Assembly: GCF_041296385.1 (NCBI RefSeq)
Contig: NC_091014.1
Location: forward strand, 16,343,578 to 16,407,577
DNA from: Aphelocoma coerulescens
Lineage: Eukaryota > Chordata > Aves > Passeriformes > Corvidae
DNA length: 64,000 bases
Direction: 5' to 3'
Shown piece by piece: positions 13,301 to 26,300 of this stretch; the first letter of the stretch is position 1; each line of letters starts with the position of its first letter. The notes below the pieces were generated by a model. That model did no database searches. It was not told the DNA's origin and was given only the letters and a program-made list of their open reading frames with translations. A program made the position numbers and the translations under genes.

Positions 13301-16300
13301 GTCTGAGCATGCCAGGGTGGCTGGGACAAAGCCAGCTACAACTGTGGACAGTCTGTGACACATGCTTACATGGAGAAGGGAGGTTCCTTCACAAAAGGAA
13401 GAACAGCCAAGCAAAAAGAAATACAGCCTCTGGTAGGAGGAATGGGATCATTCACCCTAGAAAGGGATGAAAGTGGAGGCTGAGGGGCCTTTATGGAATT
13501 CATTCCTGGCCTAAGCTTCCTGCAAATGCACACAGCAGTACTTTTATCTTTTTTCTCCATGCAATGTACTAGGAACACCCTTCAGTTTATTCTTTTATTT
13601 GTTATCAAAATACAGAAGTCCTAGTGAAGGTTCAAAGAAAAATATTGGATTTATAAAGGTATTTAGAATGATAAAAATGCAGATAAAATGCAGATGAGCA
13701 CATGAACAAGTAGATCCACCTTTTCAGATTTGGTGCACAACTGCTTTCTACCTTAGATGAGCTGACAACAGAAAATCTGTCACAAGAAATCTTTTCACCT
13801 TTGTATTTCCTTGTATTGTTCCATTGTTGTAAATATCAAATGGTGGTTTTACAAAAAAAAAAAGTAGTCACTGCCCTGAGTTTTATTTTATTTTTTAACA
13901 TTATACATTCTAGTGGATATACAAATCCAAAAATCTGTGAGGTCTTTATGCCTGTTCTTTCAGGTTGTACGATTGAGAGCACGCAGCTGGAGCATCTCCA
14001 CAGGGCATTATTATTTCTTTAGTGTGTAGTTCCTGTTGATTTATATCCTCTAGTGTCCTTGGAGAATGCAGTATTGAAATGAAAATAGATCCATCCCGTG
14101 AAGCTGTACTTACTACAATTTCAATTAAATTAGTGTGTGGGTAATGGAAAAGAGACTTGGATTGTAATTATCTTCTTCAACTCTTGCCTTGGAAGTGTAT
14201 GTTCAAAGGACCAAACAAATTGTCAATATCTATGCACTTGCAGAGTAACGTGAAAGATTAAGTCTGATACCAAATTATCCTGTCTACTTTATGCTAGATT
14301 TAATGAGAAAATAAAGTATTAAATATATTCTGTCAATACATACTGTGGTTTGCATTTTGACGGCAGGGTATAGATCCATTTGATCGAAGTATTACTCGTG
14401 TTAATGCACACATTTCTTTAAAGTAATAAAACAGACCTCCAAACCAATTTTTTATCCAAGAGGCAATAAAGCCACATCGAGGGAAGAGGATCTTGCATTG
14501 TGAAAGAAAAAACAAAAAGGGTTGAAGAACATTTATCATGAGATCCATCCCAGCAAAATCGCCAGAAATCTTTTAAAGCTCTTTACAAAAGAGATGACAA
14601 GCTGATTTTGACAGGCTAGTTTTTCACCAAGTAACTGCAGACTAGCAGTTAGTTAGACTTTAGGACTGACTTTAAAGGCTTATTCTTGCTTGCTTATTCT
14701 CTGACAAACCGATGGGCAAGAAAGTTCAAGAGCATCATGTATTCTATTGTGTGTGACTTAAATAAAAAGGCAGAATCTTCACAGGTGTTAACATCTTTGA
14801 CTCAGATTCAGTCACAAACGACTTACTTTAACTGATCTTTGTTGTAACTGCATGCTAAGGTTTATAGAAGCCTTAATTGCTAGTAGGATTGACAATTGTT
14901 TTCCAGAAAGAAAAAAACCTATTTTCTTTATTCACAAAGAAGTTTTAACTATAAAGCTAGGATTTGAAAGTGCAAGAGGAATGAGCCCAGTTGATGGTGG
15001 TGGTGATTTGTTATTCAAAATCAAAGGCTTCCTGCAAAGTTAGCTGATCTGATAGTTGTCTACAGCAACGCCTAACACCCTCTAACCCTCAAGCAGAGTG
15101 ATTCCATGTATTAGAGAGTACATAGAGACCCATCAGGGCAAATGAAATTTGGTTTAATCAGTATAAGGATAAGAAAAGCAGGCTTTCTTACAGAACCAGC
15201 CAATTCTCATAATCTGAATACCTTTATTTTTAACTGGACAGAAAAAGAAAATTCCTGTGCACAAACTCCACAAAGAAACTGTGTCTCAAGGCAAACACAG
15301 CCAACTTCTTGATACAACAGCAAGCTACTTGAGTTAGCCCTGGCTTTACAGATCAAGACAGTAATCAATCAATTAAATTTGCCTCCATAAGCATTTAACT
15401 TCAAGGAGCTCCACAGGAAAGAGCCAAATCATAAACTGCTAAGCCAAATTGAAACTTCATATGCCCTAACTACTATTAATGTAGTAATAATCAAGGAGAA
15501 GCAAGAAAATAGTTGTGTGTATCTCCAGCCACTTCACTAAAAAAGATGAAAGCAGTTGTTACGGGAATTGTTAGTATATTTATTTTTCAATTAGCTTGAC
15601 TTTAAAAGTCAAGAATTGATGCTTCATGTACAAGGTAGCCAGCATGCTCCTCACAGTAAGGGTATCCACGCATACAAGGTGCCACAGACCTTGTTTCAGC
15701 TAAACAGAGCAGGGTGAACAGGTCTAGGTAGATGATACTTCTTCCTTATAGAAAAAGATCTCAGAAGTTTTGTGAAGTCTTCAATTATATTAATCATAAC
15801 TTCTTTATATGCTGAAAATAAAGCTAGAGAAAATCAAATCTGGAGCGCCAAATCCTCATGTCTCTGGAGGCTGTTGTGTTGTGATCTGCACATACCAGCA
15901 TAAATTATATGTATCTGCACAAGTGGAAGAGGAAAATGGGGAGAATTGTCTTTGCACAGATGTAAAAGAAGATCATAACTAGAGAGAAAAGGTTTCTAAG
16001 AGTAGAAGTAATTAATCTCTGCAAAAGCTTGCCTAGTGAAATGGCAAAGTCATCATTACTTGACTGCTTTAAACAGTGTGTTTTCAAAAGATGTGCTCCA
16101 TTTCAGCTTCAAAATATCAAACTCTACAGGATTCACTTATATAATGTGGAAAGTAACTCCCTCCTTGGTGAAAGTTCTCAGACAAAGTCTTGTGGCCTCC
16201 TGGCCTGATCAGGCAAACAGCCAGATCAGGCCATTGTAATTCTACCCCCCTCTTCCACCCTTCCAAAATTTAAGTAATATATATTTTATAAGCAGTAAAA

Positions 16301-17049
16301 GAGGGAGAAGTGAAATTACTAGTATTTATCTTGAAGGCGAACTTAAAGCTTCTCTCTGACAAAAGCTGTTTCCAGAATCCCAAATATGTTTTCTTAATTC
16401 TTAAGAAAACTGCCAGACACCTAATTTCTTTTTGGTTTCAAGCAAACTAGTCGTCTTCCCTGTTTCAGAAAAGAAGGCAGGAAATTCCATCCTAGTAATA
16501 GTTAAGGGAACAAAACTCGCTGCTATTGAAGCAATCGTGCACTGATACAGTTTTAGCAAGGATACATACAACTCTTTACTATAAACAGCAAATAAATTCC
16601 TTTTCCTTTGGCGTGTTACTGTCTCTTTCCCCAGGGGCTGGACCTGAAGAGAGAAGGTAATTCCACAAGGCTTCTTGAGATTTTAAAGCAAGTTAACAAC
16701 ACACTGGATTGGGCCGAAACTTTTCAAATTCAGCTAGGAGAGTGGTTGCCAGGAAAATCAGCTCAAACATTGGTCATTTGGGCCTCAGTCTTGGATATGA
16801 GGCTTCCCCAGCTCACGAGTGCCCTGCCTGAACAGGCAGGGTTCTAGCAAGCTGCTCGCACTAGAAGGTCATTTCAACAAGACATCTGGCAGATGAATTC
16901 CCACTGTCACAACTATCTCCAATGTAAAATAATGCTATTGATTGTTGGAGAATGGTTAGAGGATCAGGGACATGGATCATTGATAAAGGGTACAAATCAA
17001 TAACAGAACTGTACAAGCAAAAGCCTGCACAAGAAAATGCCTCCATGAG

Positions 17050-17367
17050 AAAATGCTTGTGTGAGAAACAGGCCTGAGAACCAAAAGGGAGTTTTAAGGA
17101 AGTACAGTCCTGTGCTGATAAGATGTACTGACCATGAGAAGGGAGGAAGATCTTTGATCTCTCAAGTCAAAACATAAATAATAGAAGCTTGCCAAATGTA
17201 GTCTTTTATCTAACCCAATTATGTAGAAGTAAGGATGCACTTTCGTAAGTTTAAACTAATTAAAGAACTGATAAGCATGTACTTTCGCACTATATAAGTG
17301 CCTCTGTATTGCCAATAAACAAAGCTTGCTTTATCAATCACATTGATTGTCTGCATGTCTTCCCCCA
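17050..17367 (+). mobile_element. Probable retroviral LTR, plus orientation (5' edge uncertain)
   Basis: TATATAAG at 17291-17298 and AATAAA at 17314-17319 lie 15 bp apart, followed by a T/C-rich stretch to CTTCCCCCA near 17367. That is the usual TATA / poly(A) / U5 order of a short avian ERV LTR. The left edge is not clear: a TGTGAGAAACAGG start near 17059 is possible. No target duplication was identified. The preceding 450 bp (16.6-17.05 kb) could be retroviral internal sequence but was not recognised. Confidence 0.45.
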
Positions 17368-17646
17368 CTGAAAGTCAGCAATTGATAATGAGAAGGACGT
17401 AGTGCTGTAGCAGCTCAGGAATGCACAGAGCAGCTAGTAGGGAAGGAATCCCATAAGCAGCACACAGAACACCCTCGCTGCCCTTCGCCAGGACTATGGT
17501 TATGCTGTGCTTACTCCCACACACCAACAACTGGTGGCATTTGATCAGCGCTGACTCTGAGGGCGAAGTGCTATCCCTGAAATCGGTGATGTTCCTAACC
17601 GTGTCTCCTTTGTGCTTTTGAAGCTTGTCATTTAAATTTCAGTTCA

Positions 17647-18200
17647 GCCAGGCAATGCTTTGAGATTTGATGGGAACACAGGAAAATGAAGCATGATTTA
17701 CGTGTACTAAACTTGCAGGTCTGAAGTAGTGCCCTAAAATTACTCTTGCCAGTGATAATCACCATTCCTTTTTCATTATACTTTCACAAGATTATTCCTA
17801 TGACAATACTTTTAGAAGGGTTGATATCAAAATGTCAAAATGTCATTACAGAAGATGGGAATGTAGCTAAGGACATGACCTTTCACAATTACATCTTTGA
17901 AAAGGCATACACTGCTGTTACTAATAAGAGTTCAAACCAATTGGAATTAAATGCATGGGATATTAATTTACATTTACTTAAAACCAGGAGATAAACACAT
18001 GGGAAACACTGCTTTAATGATGTTTGTTTTTTAAGATACATCAATTTTGTATTATAAACCCACTAAAGTATCTGGGCAACTGACAATGTGAAAATTAGCC
18101 AGACAATGCTTTGTTTGAGATTTGATGGGAATCAAATGGGAATCACAGAAAAATGCAGGAAAATGTGATTTACATATAATAAACTTACAGGTCTGAAGGA
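17647..18200 (+). repeat. Diverged direct duplication, copies at 17647-17728 and 18097-18200
   Basis: Both copies share GCCAG(G/A)CAATGCTTTG, GAGATTTGATGGGAA, CAGGAAAATG..TGATTTAC and ACTTGCAGGTCTGAAG (with ACTTACAGGTCTGAAG in the second). The second copy has small insertions. The copies are about 450 bp apart. The CR1 3' end at 18230 begins just after the second copy. Confidence 0.75.
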
Positions 18201-18229
18201 GGTGTCTGAAAGATGTCTCTGAAACAAGG

Positions 18230-18532
18230 TTGTAGCCAGGTTGGAGTTGGTCTGTTCTCCCACACAACAAGTGAGAGAACCAGATGAAATGGCCTTAAGT
18301 TCAGATTGGATATTACAAAAAAATTCTTCATGGAAAGGGTAGTCAGGCATTGAAACAGGCTGTCCAGGGAAGTGGTGGAATCACCATCCCTCCAAGGGTT
18401 AAAAAGGTGCACAAATGTGGCAGCTGGGGATATGGTTTAGTGGTGAAAAAGGTAGTACTGGGTTGATAGGAGGATTCAATGGTCTTAGGAGTCTTGTCCA
18501 ACCTTAATGATTCTATGATTCCATGAAAATGA
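18230..18532 (+). mobile_element. CR1 LINE 3' end, plus orientation
   Basis: Sense CR1 text: 'gtagccaggttggagttggt', 'aattcttcatggaaagggta', 'gtcaggcattgaaacaggct' and 'gtccagggaagtggtggaat', ending in AACCTTAATGATTCTATGATTCC, the typical 3' terminal octamer repeats. About 300 bp remain, so it is 5'-truncated. Confidence 0.95.
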
Positions 18533-18539
18533 AAGCAAC

Positions 18540-21500
18540 CCCTTCCCCATTTGTGACACACAGCTGTGTTTCAAGTAAGCTCACATTTCCTGAACACAGC
18601 AAGAACAGTTTTTTATTTACAGATGCACAGTGAAGCACTAAAACATCTTCCAACAAACCAGTTCACTGTCAGATTTCAGAGGGTCATTCTCCCCGTGATC
18701 CAGCCAGCCCTAGCAACAAGCAGATTCTTCTTGCAGCTGAAGACTTTCCCACTCAAGTATGGCAAGCAGCTCTCCCCTATCACCTCATGCTTTAGGCAGC
18801 CACAGCGCTCTGCTAAGTACAGTGGTGCCCTCTAACCCCCAAAAGCACCCACTCATTCCTGCTCCTGGCAGCCTTGCACGATCTCAGCTACGGCAGCACT
18901 GCAATGACAATGATCTGCAGAAATGTTTTTCCTCTTGCTTCCTGCTCCTTGTATCCCAGCTATCCCTGAAGCTGAAGGAACAGCGTGAGGTCCCAAGCAC
19001 ATTCTGAGATCAAGCAGAAAAACTGGCAAATTAAGGGCATTTTAGCTACACATGGCTAGGTAGATTAGCATTTCTGTCTCATGGAGAGATCATTTTTGCT
19101 GGCAAAAGGATGTTTGTTAGCAACACCAATTATCTGCATCCGTCTAAAGCATACTTTTAAGAAGGATTTTTTTTATAAAACGTGCCTCAGGTAACATATG
19201 AATGTCACTGAATTGAAAATAAAAAGCATGTCTAATCTAACAAGGGATAAGCAAAGAGAGCAAAGTTTTTCAGGGGAAAAAAATTAGGATGCTGAATATA
19301 GACAAAGTTTAAGATAATTAGAAGCATTTTCATTGATTGGGCTTTACAATTTTTCATTACACAAAAACTAGATGACACATTTAAAAGAAGGTATATTGAC
19401 TACTATAGGGCCAACAGACACTTGGACATTTATAGTTCGAATGTGCATCACCCAAATAAGAGTGAATATTTTAGAAAATCACCATGTGTCAGTCAAAAGC
19501 ATAATTACTCTGCTTTCCTCAATTTGTCCTTCAGTTTTTTCTTCTTAGACAGAAACAAATAGAATAAATATACAAAGAAAGTAAAAATACTGTGAAATTT
19601 AATAATAAAACACCAAAAGGAAATCTGTTAATCTGCTAAAAACAATGACATCTTTGCAACAGTAGGATTTCAAGTTTCATTTTGTTCTCTTAGAGCAGAC
19701 ATGAAAATTTCCCAAAGAGAAAAAAATGCCAGAAAGACACTTTTAAGATTAATAGAACTTAACATACTATACGTATTTAAAATTAACAAGGATATTATAG
19801 TTAAATCAATTACTAAAACAAGCAACCAGCCATGAGAGAACTTGAAATATTCTAATTATCAAAGTGTTGCTGGAACAACATTATGCATAATTTCAAGCAG
19901 CATTGCACTAAGCACTTGGTCACCTCAACAAGACAGCACAGGACTGCCACCTTGTGAACAACAAAAAACATCAGAGCTGCATTAACAGGACAAAAAACAA
20001 CAGCCCCCAGACACTACAGAATACTTTTTCCTTACTTTCTAACAGAAGTAATCCATCTTATTTATCAACCCTCTAGAAAATTAACAGATTAAAAAATAGT
20101 TCAGCATCACTTACGGTATAAAATTCTTGCTAATTTTGAACATGAACATTTGCTGTCAAAGAAGTTAAAAGGAATGAAATATAGAATGCTCACAAATAGC
20201 AGGAAATGCAGTTCACAGCATAAAGGATTATCAAACTTCCTATCTTGCTGAATAACAACATTTTTTTAACTGAAAGAAAAAACATTGTTCAACTATTTGT
20301 ATTTTTTCCCCCACTTCAAAACAATTCAGCCATGCTGTGAGTGTTCAGCTATTTTTATTATTCCAACAGTTAATGAAAAATCATCTTCTTTCTCTTTAAG
20401 AAAAAAACTGAGCCTTTTTTTTAAAGCAGCCACTATAGAAATGTTAGCTATGCCATTTTTGGTTTTACCTTGAATACTTTATGAAATTAGTGTGACTTCA
20501 TTCTAAATTAGTAACTAATAAAATTTACAAGACATGAACGTTTTAAAGCTGTTTTAAGACATTTCATTGCCAAATGACACCTGCTGAGAATTAACCTAAA
20601 GTAAGCAATTATGGTTCTATTGAATCTAGAAGACCTTGGCAACATAAAGCAGGATAAATACAGCCCTTTCTGCATGTCTTTAAGGAAAACAGCTAATAAA
20701 CTGGATAATATTTCAGGAGCAAAATACTAAAATCCATTTTTCAATGGATTTCAATAGTGCTAGTGCTAGTGCTATTTGTCAAAGTTCTAGGAAATACTGA
20801 TGGAATTTGGAGACCTTTCTTTATGACCAATTCCGATACAAATATAACCACCCTGATTTCTGGACTGACTTGGCCAACATTGAATATTACCTGCAAACAC
20901 CCTCAGGCTCATGGGCAAAAGTAAAAACATAGCTTTATACTACAAATACATTCTCCTTTCATACTTTAGTAATTCATCAGCTTCCCTCTTTAAATAAACT
21001 TTCATCAACTCAGCCTGCTTTCAAATGAGCAAAACATATTAAGCATAATTGTACTTTTAAATTAAAATCTGTAAGTATAGTGATAAATTCCATTACAAAA
21101 TATTACGCCATTTCATAATACTGGTTAAACAGCCCCAACAGGTCACAGGCATCTCTCTGTGTAATTTGTCTAGTGTCTCCTGGGGTAGAGCTCATTAGAA
21201 AGGTATTGTGGTGTAAATTTTGGTGGACTTTTTGCATTCACTTTTCACTACAAAAAAGAAGTTTTAAAATTGTACATGTTTAAGCCAGTTCTTTTCACTT
21301 GAAACACAGCTTCTACTTCTGTTAAAAGTAGGAAGCATAACAGTCTCTCAACAGTGTTGATCATCGAAGGCATTTGAAACCAGTAACTACAGACACGCTG
21401 GACAAAACACCTGTGGACTACACAGGGATCTCTGCAAGGGAATTTTTTTTCTCAAGGGAATGGACATCTGCTCCCCAATGTAAAACCAGAGAAAACCCTC

Positions 21501-22720
21501 GGATCTAAGATACAATTTGGAATACTAGACAGAGCCCCATGCCTTCCCATGTTACCATTCCAACTCAGTATTTTAGGGCACAAATGAAGTTGTACTCAAG
21601 CCGGCAAATGCTCTTTATCTTATGATTTTATTGGCATGGCACACAAAAACAAAATTGGAAGCAGAAGGCACGCAAGACTTCCCCTCCCAAATCTGTGACA
21701 CTGAAATCGCAACACAATATCTGGACTCTGCCAGAACCATGCTGGATTCTTGAAAAGCAACCCATTTCAGGTTTCTCTTGTCCCTTCAATTTGAAGAAGC
21801 AAATAGGGAATGATAGAAAATGGCATTCCCTATGGTGCACATTGACAACAAATTACCAGACTGGCAAAAGGCCAAGAAGCAAAGAGTGACCTGGCAAATA
21901 TCTTAAATTCAATACAAACACACCTACTCATTGAAGAGCAGCTTGAGGATTTCCTTAGGAGAAACAGGGCTGTGAAGGCACTGATCAGAATCTGAGCTCA
22001 CCACACCCACAGTGTTAGTACAGGGAAGGAATTGGAGCCAGGACACTGATCTTAATGTTGTAAAAGAAAACAGTAACAGTATTGACCTGAGTCTGTAACT
22101 CACCAGTACTGACCCCTTGAAAAACAATTCCATTTCAGAGTGACTTGAGTGCCAATAATATGATGTTTGCACAGATTTGGCTGCAGTATTTTCATTACAG
22201 AACAATAACGAATTTAAAGAGGCTACACAGTACCTGAAGTTTTGGACACCACCCTCCTCTGCCACACACTTTAGCAATCAAATATTTTTCAGACTTAATA
22301 AAGTCATTACTGACAGGAACCATTACAGGCTTCATTTTTTCTGATAATGCACACTAGATGCTTTTAAATACATATACATACATATATGTATATATACATT
22401 GCATTTTGCATTTGTAAAACAAAATATATACACTCAAGTTCCATTAAGTTTGTATAAACATGAAAAATACTTAAAAGAATAGTTCAGTAATGCCATTAGT
22501 ACCTCTTGAAGATTACACATCAAAGATCTTTGAAACACTCAGTGCAACTCAGGAGTGCACTCAGAGCTGATTTCAGCACAAACCTGTAAGCCCAGAACCA
22601 CAGGACATAAAAGCTCAATTATTTAAGAGGCTGCAATCCACTGCATGTTACAGTCTGACATCTGTAAATTACTCCCCTTCTTATAGGTCACATAATCAAC
22701 TGCAATTTATCTTTTCTTGT
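18540..22720. other. Intergenic DNA downstream of ALG10
   Basis: AT-rich. No coding exon was recognised on either strand. The rightmost part could belong to a long ALG10 3' UTR if the AATAAA copies near 21.6-22.7 kb are used. Confidence 0.5.
22369..22400. repeat. Imperfect TA/CATA microsatellite
   Basis: Alternating CATATA/TATGTATA text of about 30 bp, partly self-complementary, in the stretch downstream of ALG10. Confidence 0.8.
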
Positions 22721-22729
22721 ACAGTAACA

Positions 22730-22735
22730 TTTATT
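22730..22735 (-). terminator. Candidate distal ALG10 poly(A) signal
   Basis: AATAAA on the minus strand (TTTATT on plus), about 660 bp past the ALG10 stop. A nearer copy is at 23094-23099. Either could end the ALG10 3' UTR. The sequence does not show which is used. Confidence 0.4.
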
Positions 22736-23093
22736 GCCTCAAAGAACGCACACGCACATAGCCTCCACTGTGTTTTCTAAATACCAGTTTGAAATAAAAT
22801 GTTCAAAATGCTCTAATGATTTAAGAGCTTACATTCTGTTTATAAAACTAATGTAAGCATTTACTGACAAAAAAGTGATGAAAACTCAGTGAGACATATG
22901 AGGTTTTGAAAACATTGTACTTTAGCAGTGGTTTATACCTGACAACTAGTAAACCTAGAAGGAAATGGCCTGATCTGAGGAATAAATATGAACACAGATA
23001 AACAAAAAGGTTGAACACTGAAATCCTTCTTTTTTAAAAGAGGAACCTCTGAAACATAAACTCTTATTCCTTCAAGGGCATGTCATATAATAT

Positions 23094-23099
23094 TTTATT
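23094..23099 (-). terminator. Candidate proximal ALG10 poly(A) signal
   Basis: Canonical AATAAA read on the minus strand, about 300 bp downstream of the ALG10 stop codon, in AT-rich sequence suitable for a 3' UTR. Confidence 0.5.
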
Positions 23100-23392
23100 A
23101 TCATGAAAAATGACAGTAAACAACTCCCTTATTTTACAGTAATTACAGAAAGGTGCTCTCACATTTCCCCTCATATTGAATTTTAAAATTCTCGTGAATT
23201 CAACATCTGGAGTATCTTCACATTATAACAGATCTTGCATTTGGTTGCAACAATATAAGCAAAGAGCTTACTTCCCAATTCCAACTAGGGAAAACAGTCC
23301 TTACATGATGCAAAAGACATTGTTTCATTCCAGAGTCCAGTCCTGAAACAGAACCATGTTTTCCTACAGGTATAAAAGTACCAAAAAAAAAG

Positions 23393-26300
23393 TCACCACA
23401 TAAACCTCTGTACTTCATCACTATTTTCCCATTTGAATGTTCTGTTTAGAAAAAGATAAAAAGTAACAGCATTTACTAAAATGTAAAAAGCCAGCTCCAG
23501 AAGTTGTCTATATAGAGACAGAAATGGAATATTGAGCCTATATATTAAGAATGGCAAAATAAAGTAACGAAATTCTAGCAATTTTTGAGGAACTGTGACT
23601 GCTAATAAACATACAAAATACATTAAGATCCAGAATATCGATTTTGATTTTAGTGTATCAGCAAAACTCCAGCCAGCAAATATATAGAATGGAACTAACA
23701 GGTATTTTACAAGCTCATGTCTTTGGAACACTTTTCTCCAGACATAAAATGTATAGTGTCTGTTATCTGCTAGTAAATACTTATGGACATAGGTAAATTT
23801 CCAGATCAGGAATAAAGAGATGACGGCGATTAAGCTATACTGCACAGGGTGCTTTCGCAATGACAAAAGGAATTTCCTGATTTTAGTAGGGGTCAATAAA
23901 TGAAGGAATGAAAAAAAAAACATAAAGGACAGAAAATAGAACAGCTGAGGAAAGTGCAAACAGGCTTCATGACTACTTTTATCACCAACAACTATTCCAC
24001 CATTGATAAAGACAAAAACAAAGAACAGAGATACTAATATGATGTATGGCCAAGTTAAAGCACTAAGTGTAACTAAGTTTTTAGGTGATATGAGATATTC
24101 AACAAGAAACTGCAGTATTCTGGTCAAATCGGAAAATGATCCTTTCCGGGAAGAAATCTTTTCATCTTTCTTTTTCTGCAACTCAATCTTCCAGGCTTCA
24201 TTTAGCTTCTCTGCAACAACATTTCCAGCACAAAAAACTGTCCATACAATATTCGTCTGACGAAACATGAAGCCACAAAATCCAAGGAGAGCAGAAGTTT
24301 TATGGTTACCATAAAGGCACATTAAATAGGAAAAGAGAGTAAAAAATACTGATCCTGGATCTGTATAATAAAGGAATGTAAAAAAATAAAGGGTGGGAAA
24401 CATGGCAAGAGTTAATGTAGACAAGATTCTCTGGAAACCAGACACAGCCTAAAGAAGAAGCAGAAAAATGTGGTTAGACAATGTCTAATAAAATAATAAA
24501 TTAAAAGAAAACTAGTATCATTCTTGAGAAATCCATTAACGCAATGTAACATCTCCTATGCTCTTTGTTTCCATTATTGCACAAATGCTATATATTTCTT
24601 AAGCTCCTGCAATGTTAATACAGTTACACAATGTTAAAAAACAAGTGGAAAGTACAAAACATTACTGCAGGTGAGTTAAAAATATGGCAATAAAAATACA
24701 CCAACTTCTTTCACATGTCAGGTGTGCACGTATTTGTGGCATTAAAATCATGGTGGGAGCATAATTGCTGCCATACCTTGGATAAAAAGGCTGCACTAAT
24801 AGGCAGAAGAAAGTAAAATCAATGGTTTATGCCCCTGCAATCTCATAATGAGATTCTGTTTATCTGTGAGACAGCATCATTCTGTGCCTCTACTCTCACC
24901 TCTCCTGAACCCAGTCCACAGAGAGGTCAACTCCAAGTTTCTGATCTTTAATGCAGCTTTTATTGTTTATCCTCATTATAATTCATGAGTCAGAAAAGAA
25001 ACTTTAAAAAAGGTGGGAAGACATGCAGTTAAAAACTCTTCCCAATCATCCCACTCACTACCTGACACACCACAAACCACAATACTATAAAATGTTGCAT
25101 GATGTTTCTGAATGATGTAGTGTGGGGTGAAATAGCCACTCACCACCTTACAGGAAAGAGGAATAGAGAAAATGCTGAGGTCAACAAAGTGCCCAAATAT
25201 TACTTAATGCTTAGACTACTGTCAAGAAACTTTTTCTTACATTTATGTTTCCACTTCCAAGTATAAAATTAAAAGTGGAAACAATTTATTTTATCTGCTC
25301 TAATTCTGTAGTGTTATCATGTGCTTAAAAATGAAGAGGTTTCTCTAAGAAAATACACCAAAAGAAATTTTCTTTATAGTTAAGGAATCCTTCAGTTATC
25401 AGGGAACAGGAAAAAATGTTTTAAGGTTAAAAGTTAAACTAAGTAACTTTACTAACACAAAGGATTTTAAATAAGCCATTAACCACTAAAACCATCTATT
25501 TACTGCAGTGGTGGATGCTCCAGAATTTTAAATATACAGCATTCTTGTAACCAAGCTGAACTGTTATGGTCTGATGTACGGACAGCTAGACAGGTAAAAA
25601 CTGGCTGGATGGTGAACTGGTCACACTCTACCCAAAGGACAGTAACAACCCGAGTACCACGGGGATCTGTACTGGGACCTGTCCTCTTTAACGTCTTTAT
25701 CAAAGACAAGAAAGCAGTGAGAGTACACTGTCATCAAGTCTGTAGTTGACACTACATGGGTGGGACCAGGCAAATTGCTAAAGAGCACAGGTGTCATCCA
25801 GAGTGACCCACACAGGCTGGAGGAATGGGATAACAAAAATATGATGAAATTCAACAAGGACAAAATCAAATGCCTGCAGCTGAAAAAGAAGAAATCCACA
25901 TAAACAACACAGGCTGCTCACAGAGCAGCTGAGGAGCTGCTCTTCAAGCTCTGTGAGGACTCCTTAGTAGCTCCAAGTAGATAAGCATTCAGACCTTTGG
26001 ATAATAAGTCTGCATATGTACTAACTTTTGTTTCAATGGGACTCCCTGTAGTTATGTGCAAGAATGTAATTTTATAGGACTGCACCTTGTACGAGAAAAA
26101 AGATATTTAAAAAAATTAGAGAATAGGAATGTGCCTTCTTAGCCAAACTGGTGGTGGTACTTGCAGTTATAGAAAACTGAGAACTGGTGGTGGTACTTGC
26201 AGTTATAGAAAACTGAGAACAGCCCACATATGTAGTGAAGGGAACATACACTAAGCCATCAAAGCTGCTTGTACAAGTGCATAAAATTATTTTACTCTGA

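Larger units (their letters stand above)
5961..17049. other. Intergenic DNA, mostly featureless
   Basis: Apart from the two homopolymer tracts and the exon-like segment at 8.88 kb, I see no conserved protein, RNA gene or recent repeat. The segment at about 16.02-16.25 kb may be a heavily decayed CR1 piece, but the match is too weak to list. Confidence 0.55.

Noticed and set aside
16020..16250. Possible decayed CR1 segment
   Set aside because: Only scattered similarity to CR1 wording; no tail repeat or long match, so not listed as a feature.
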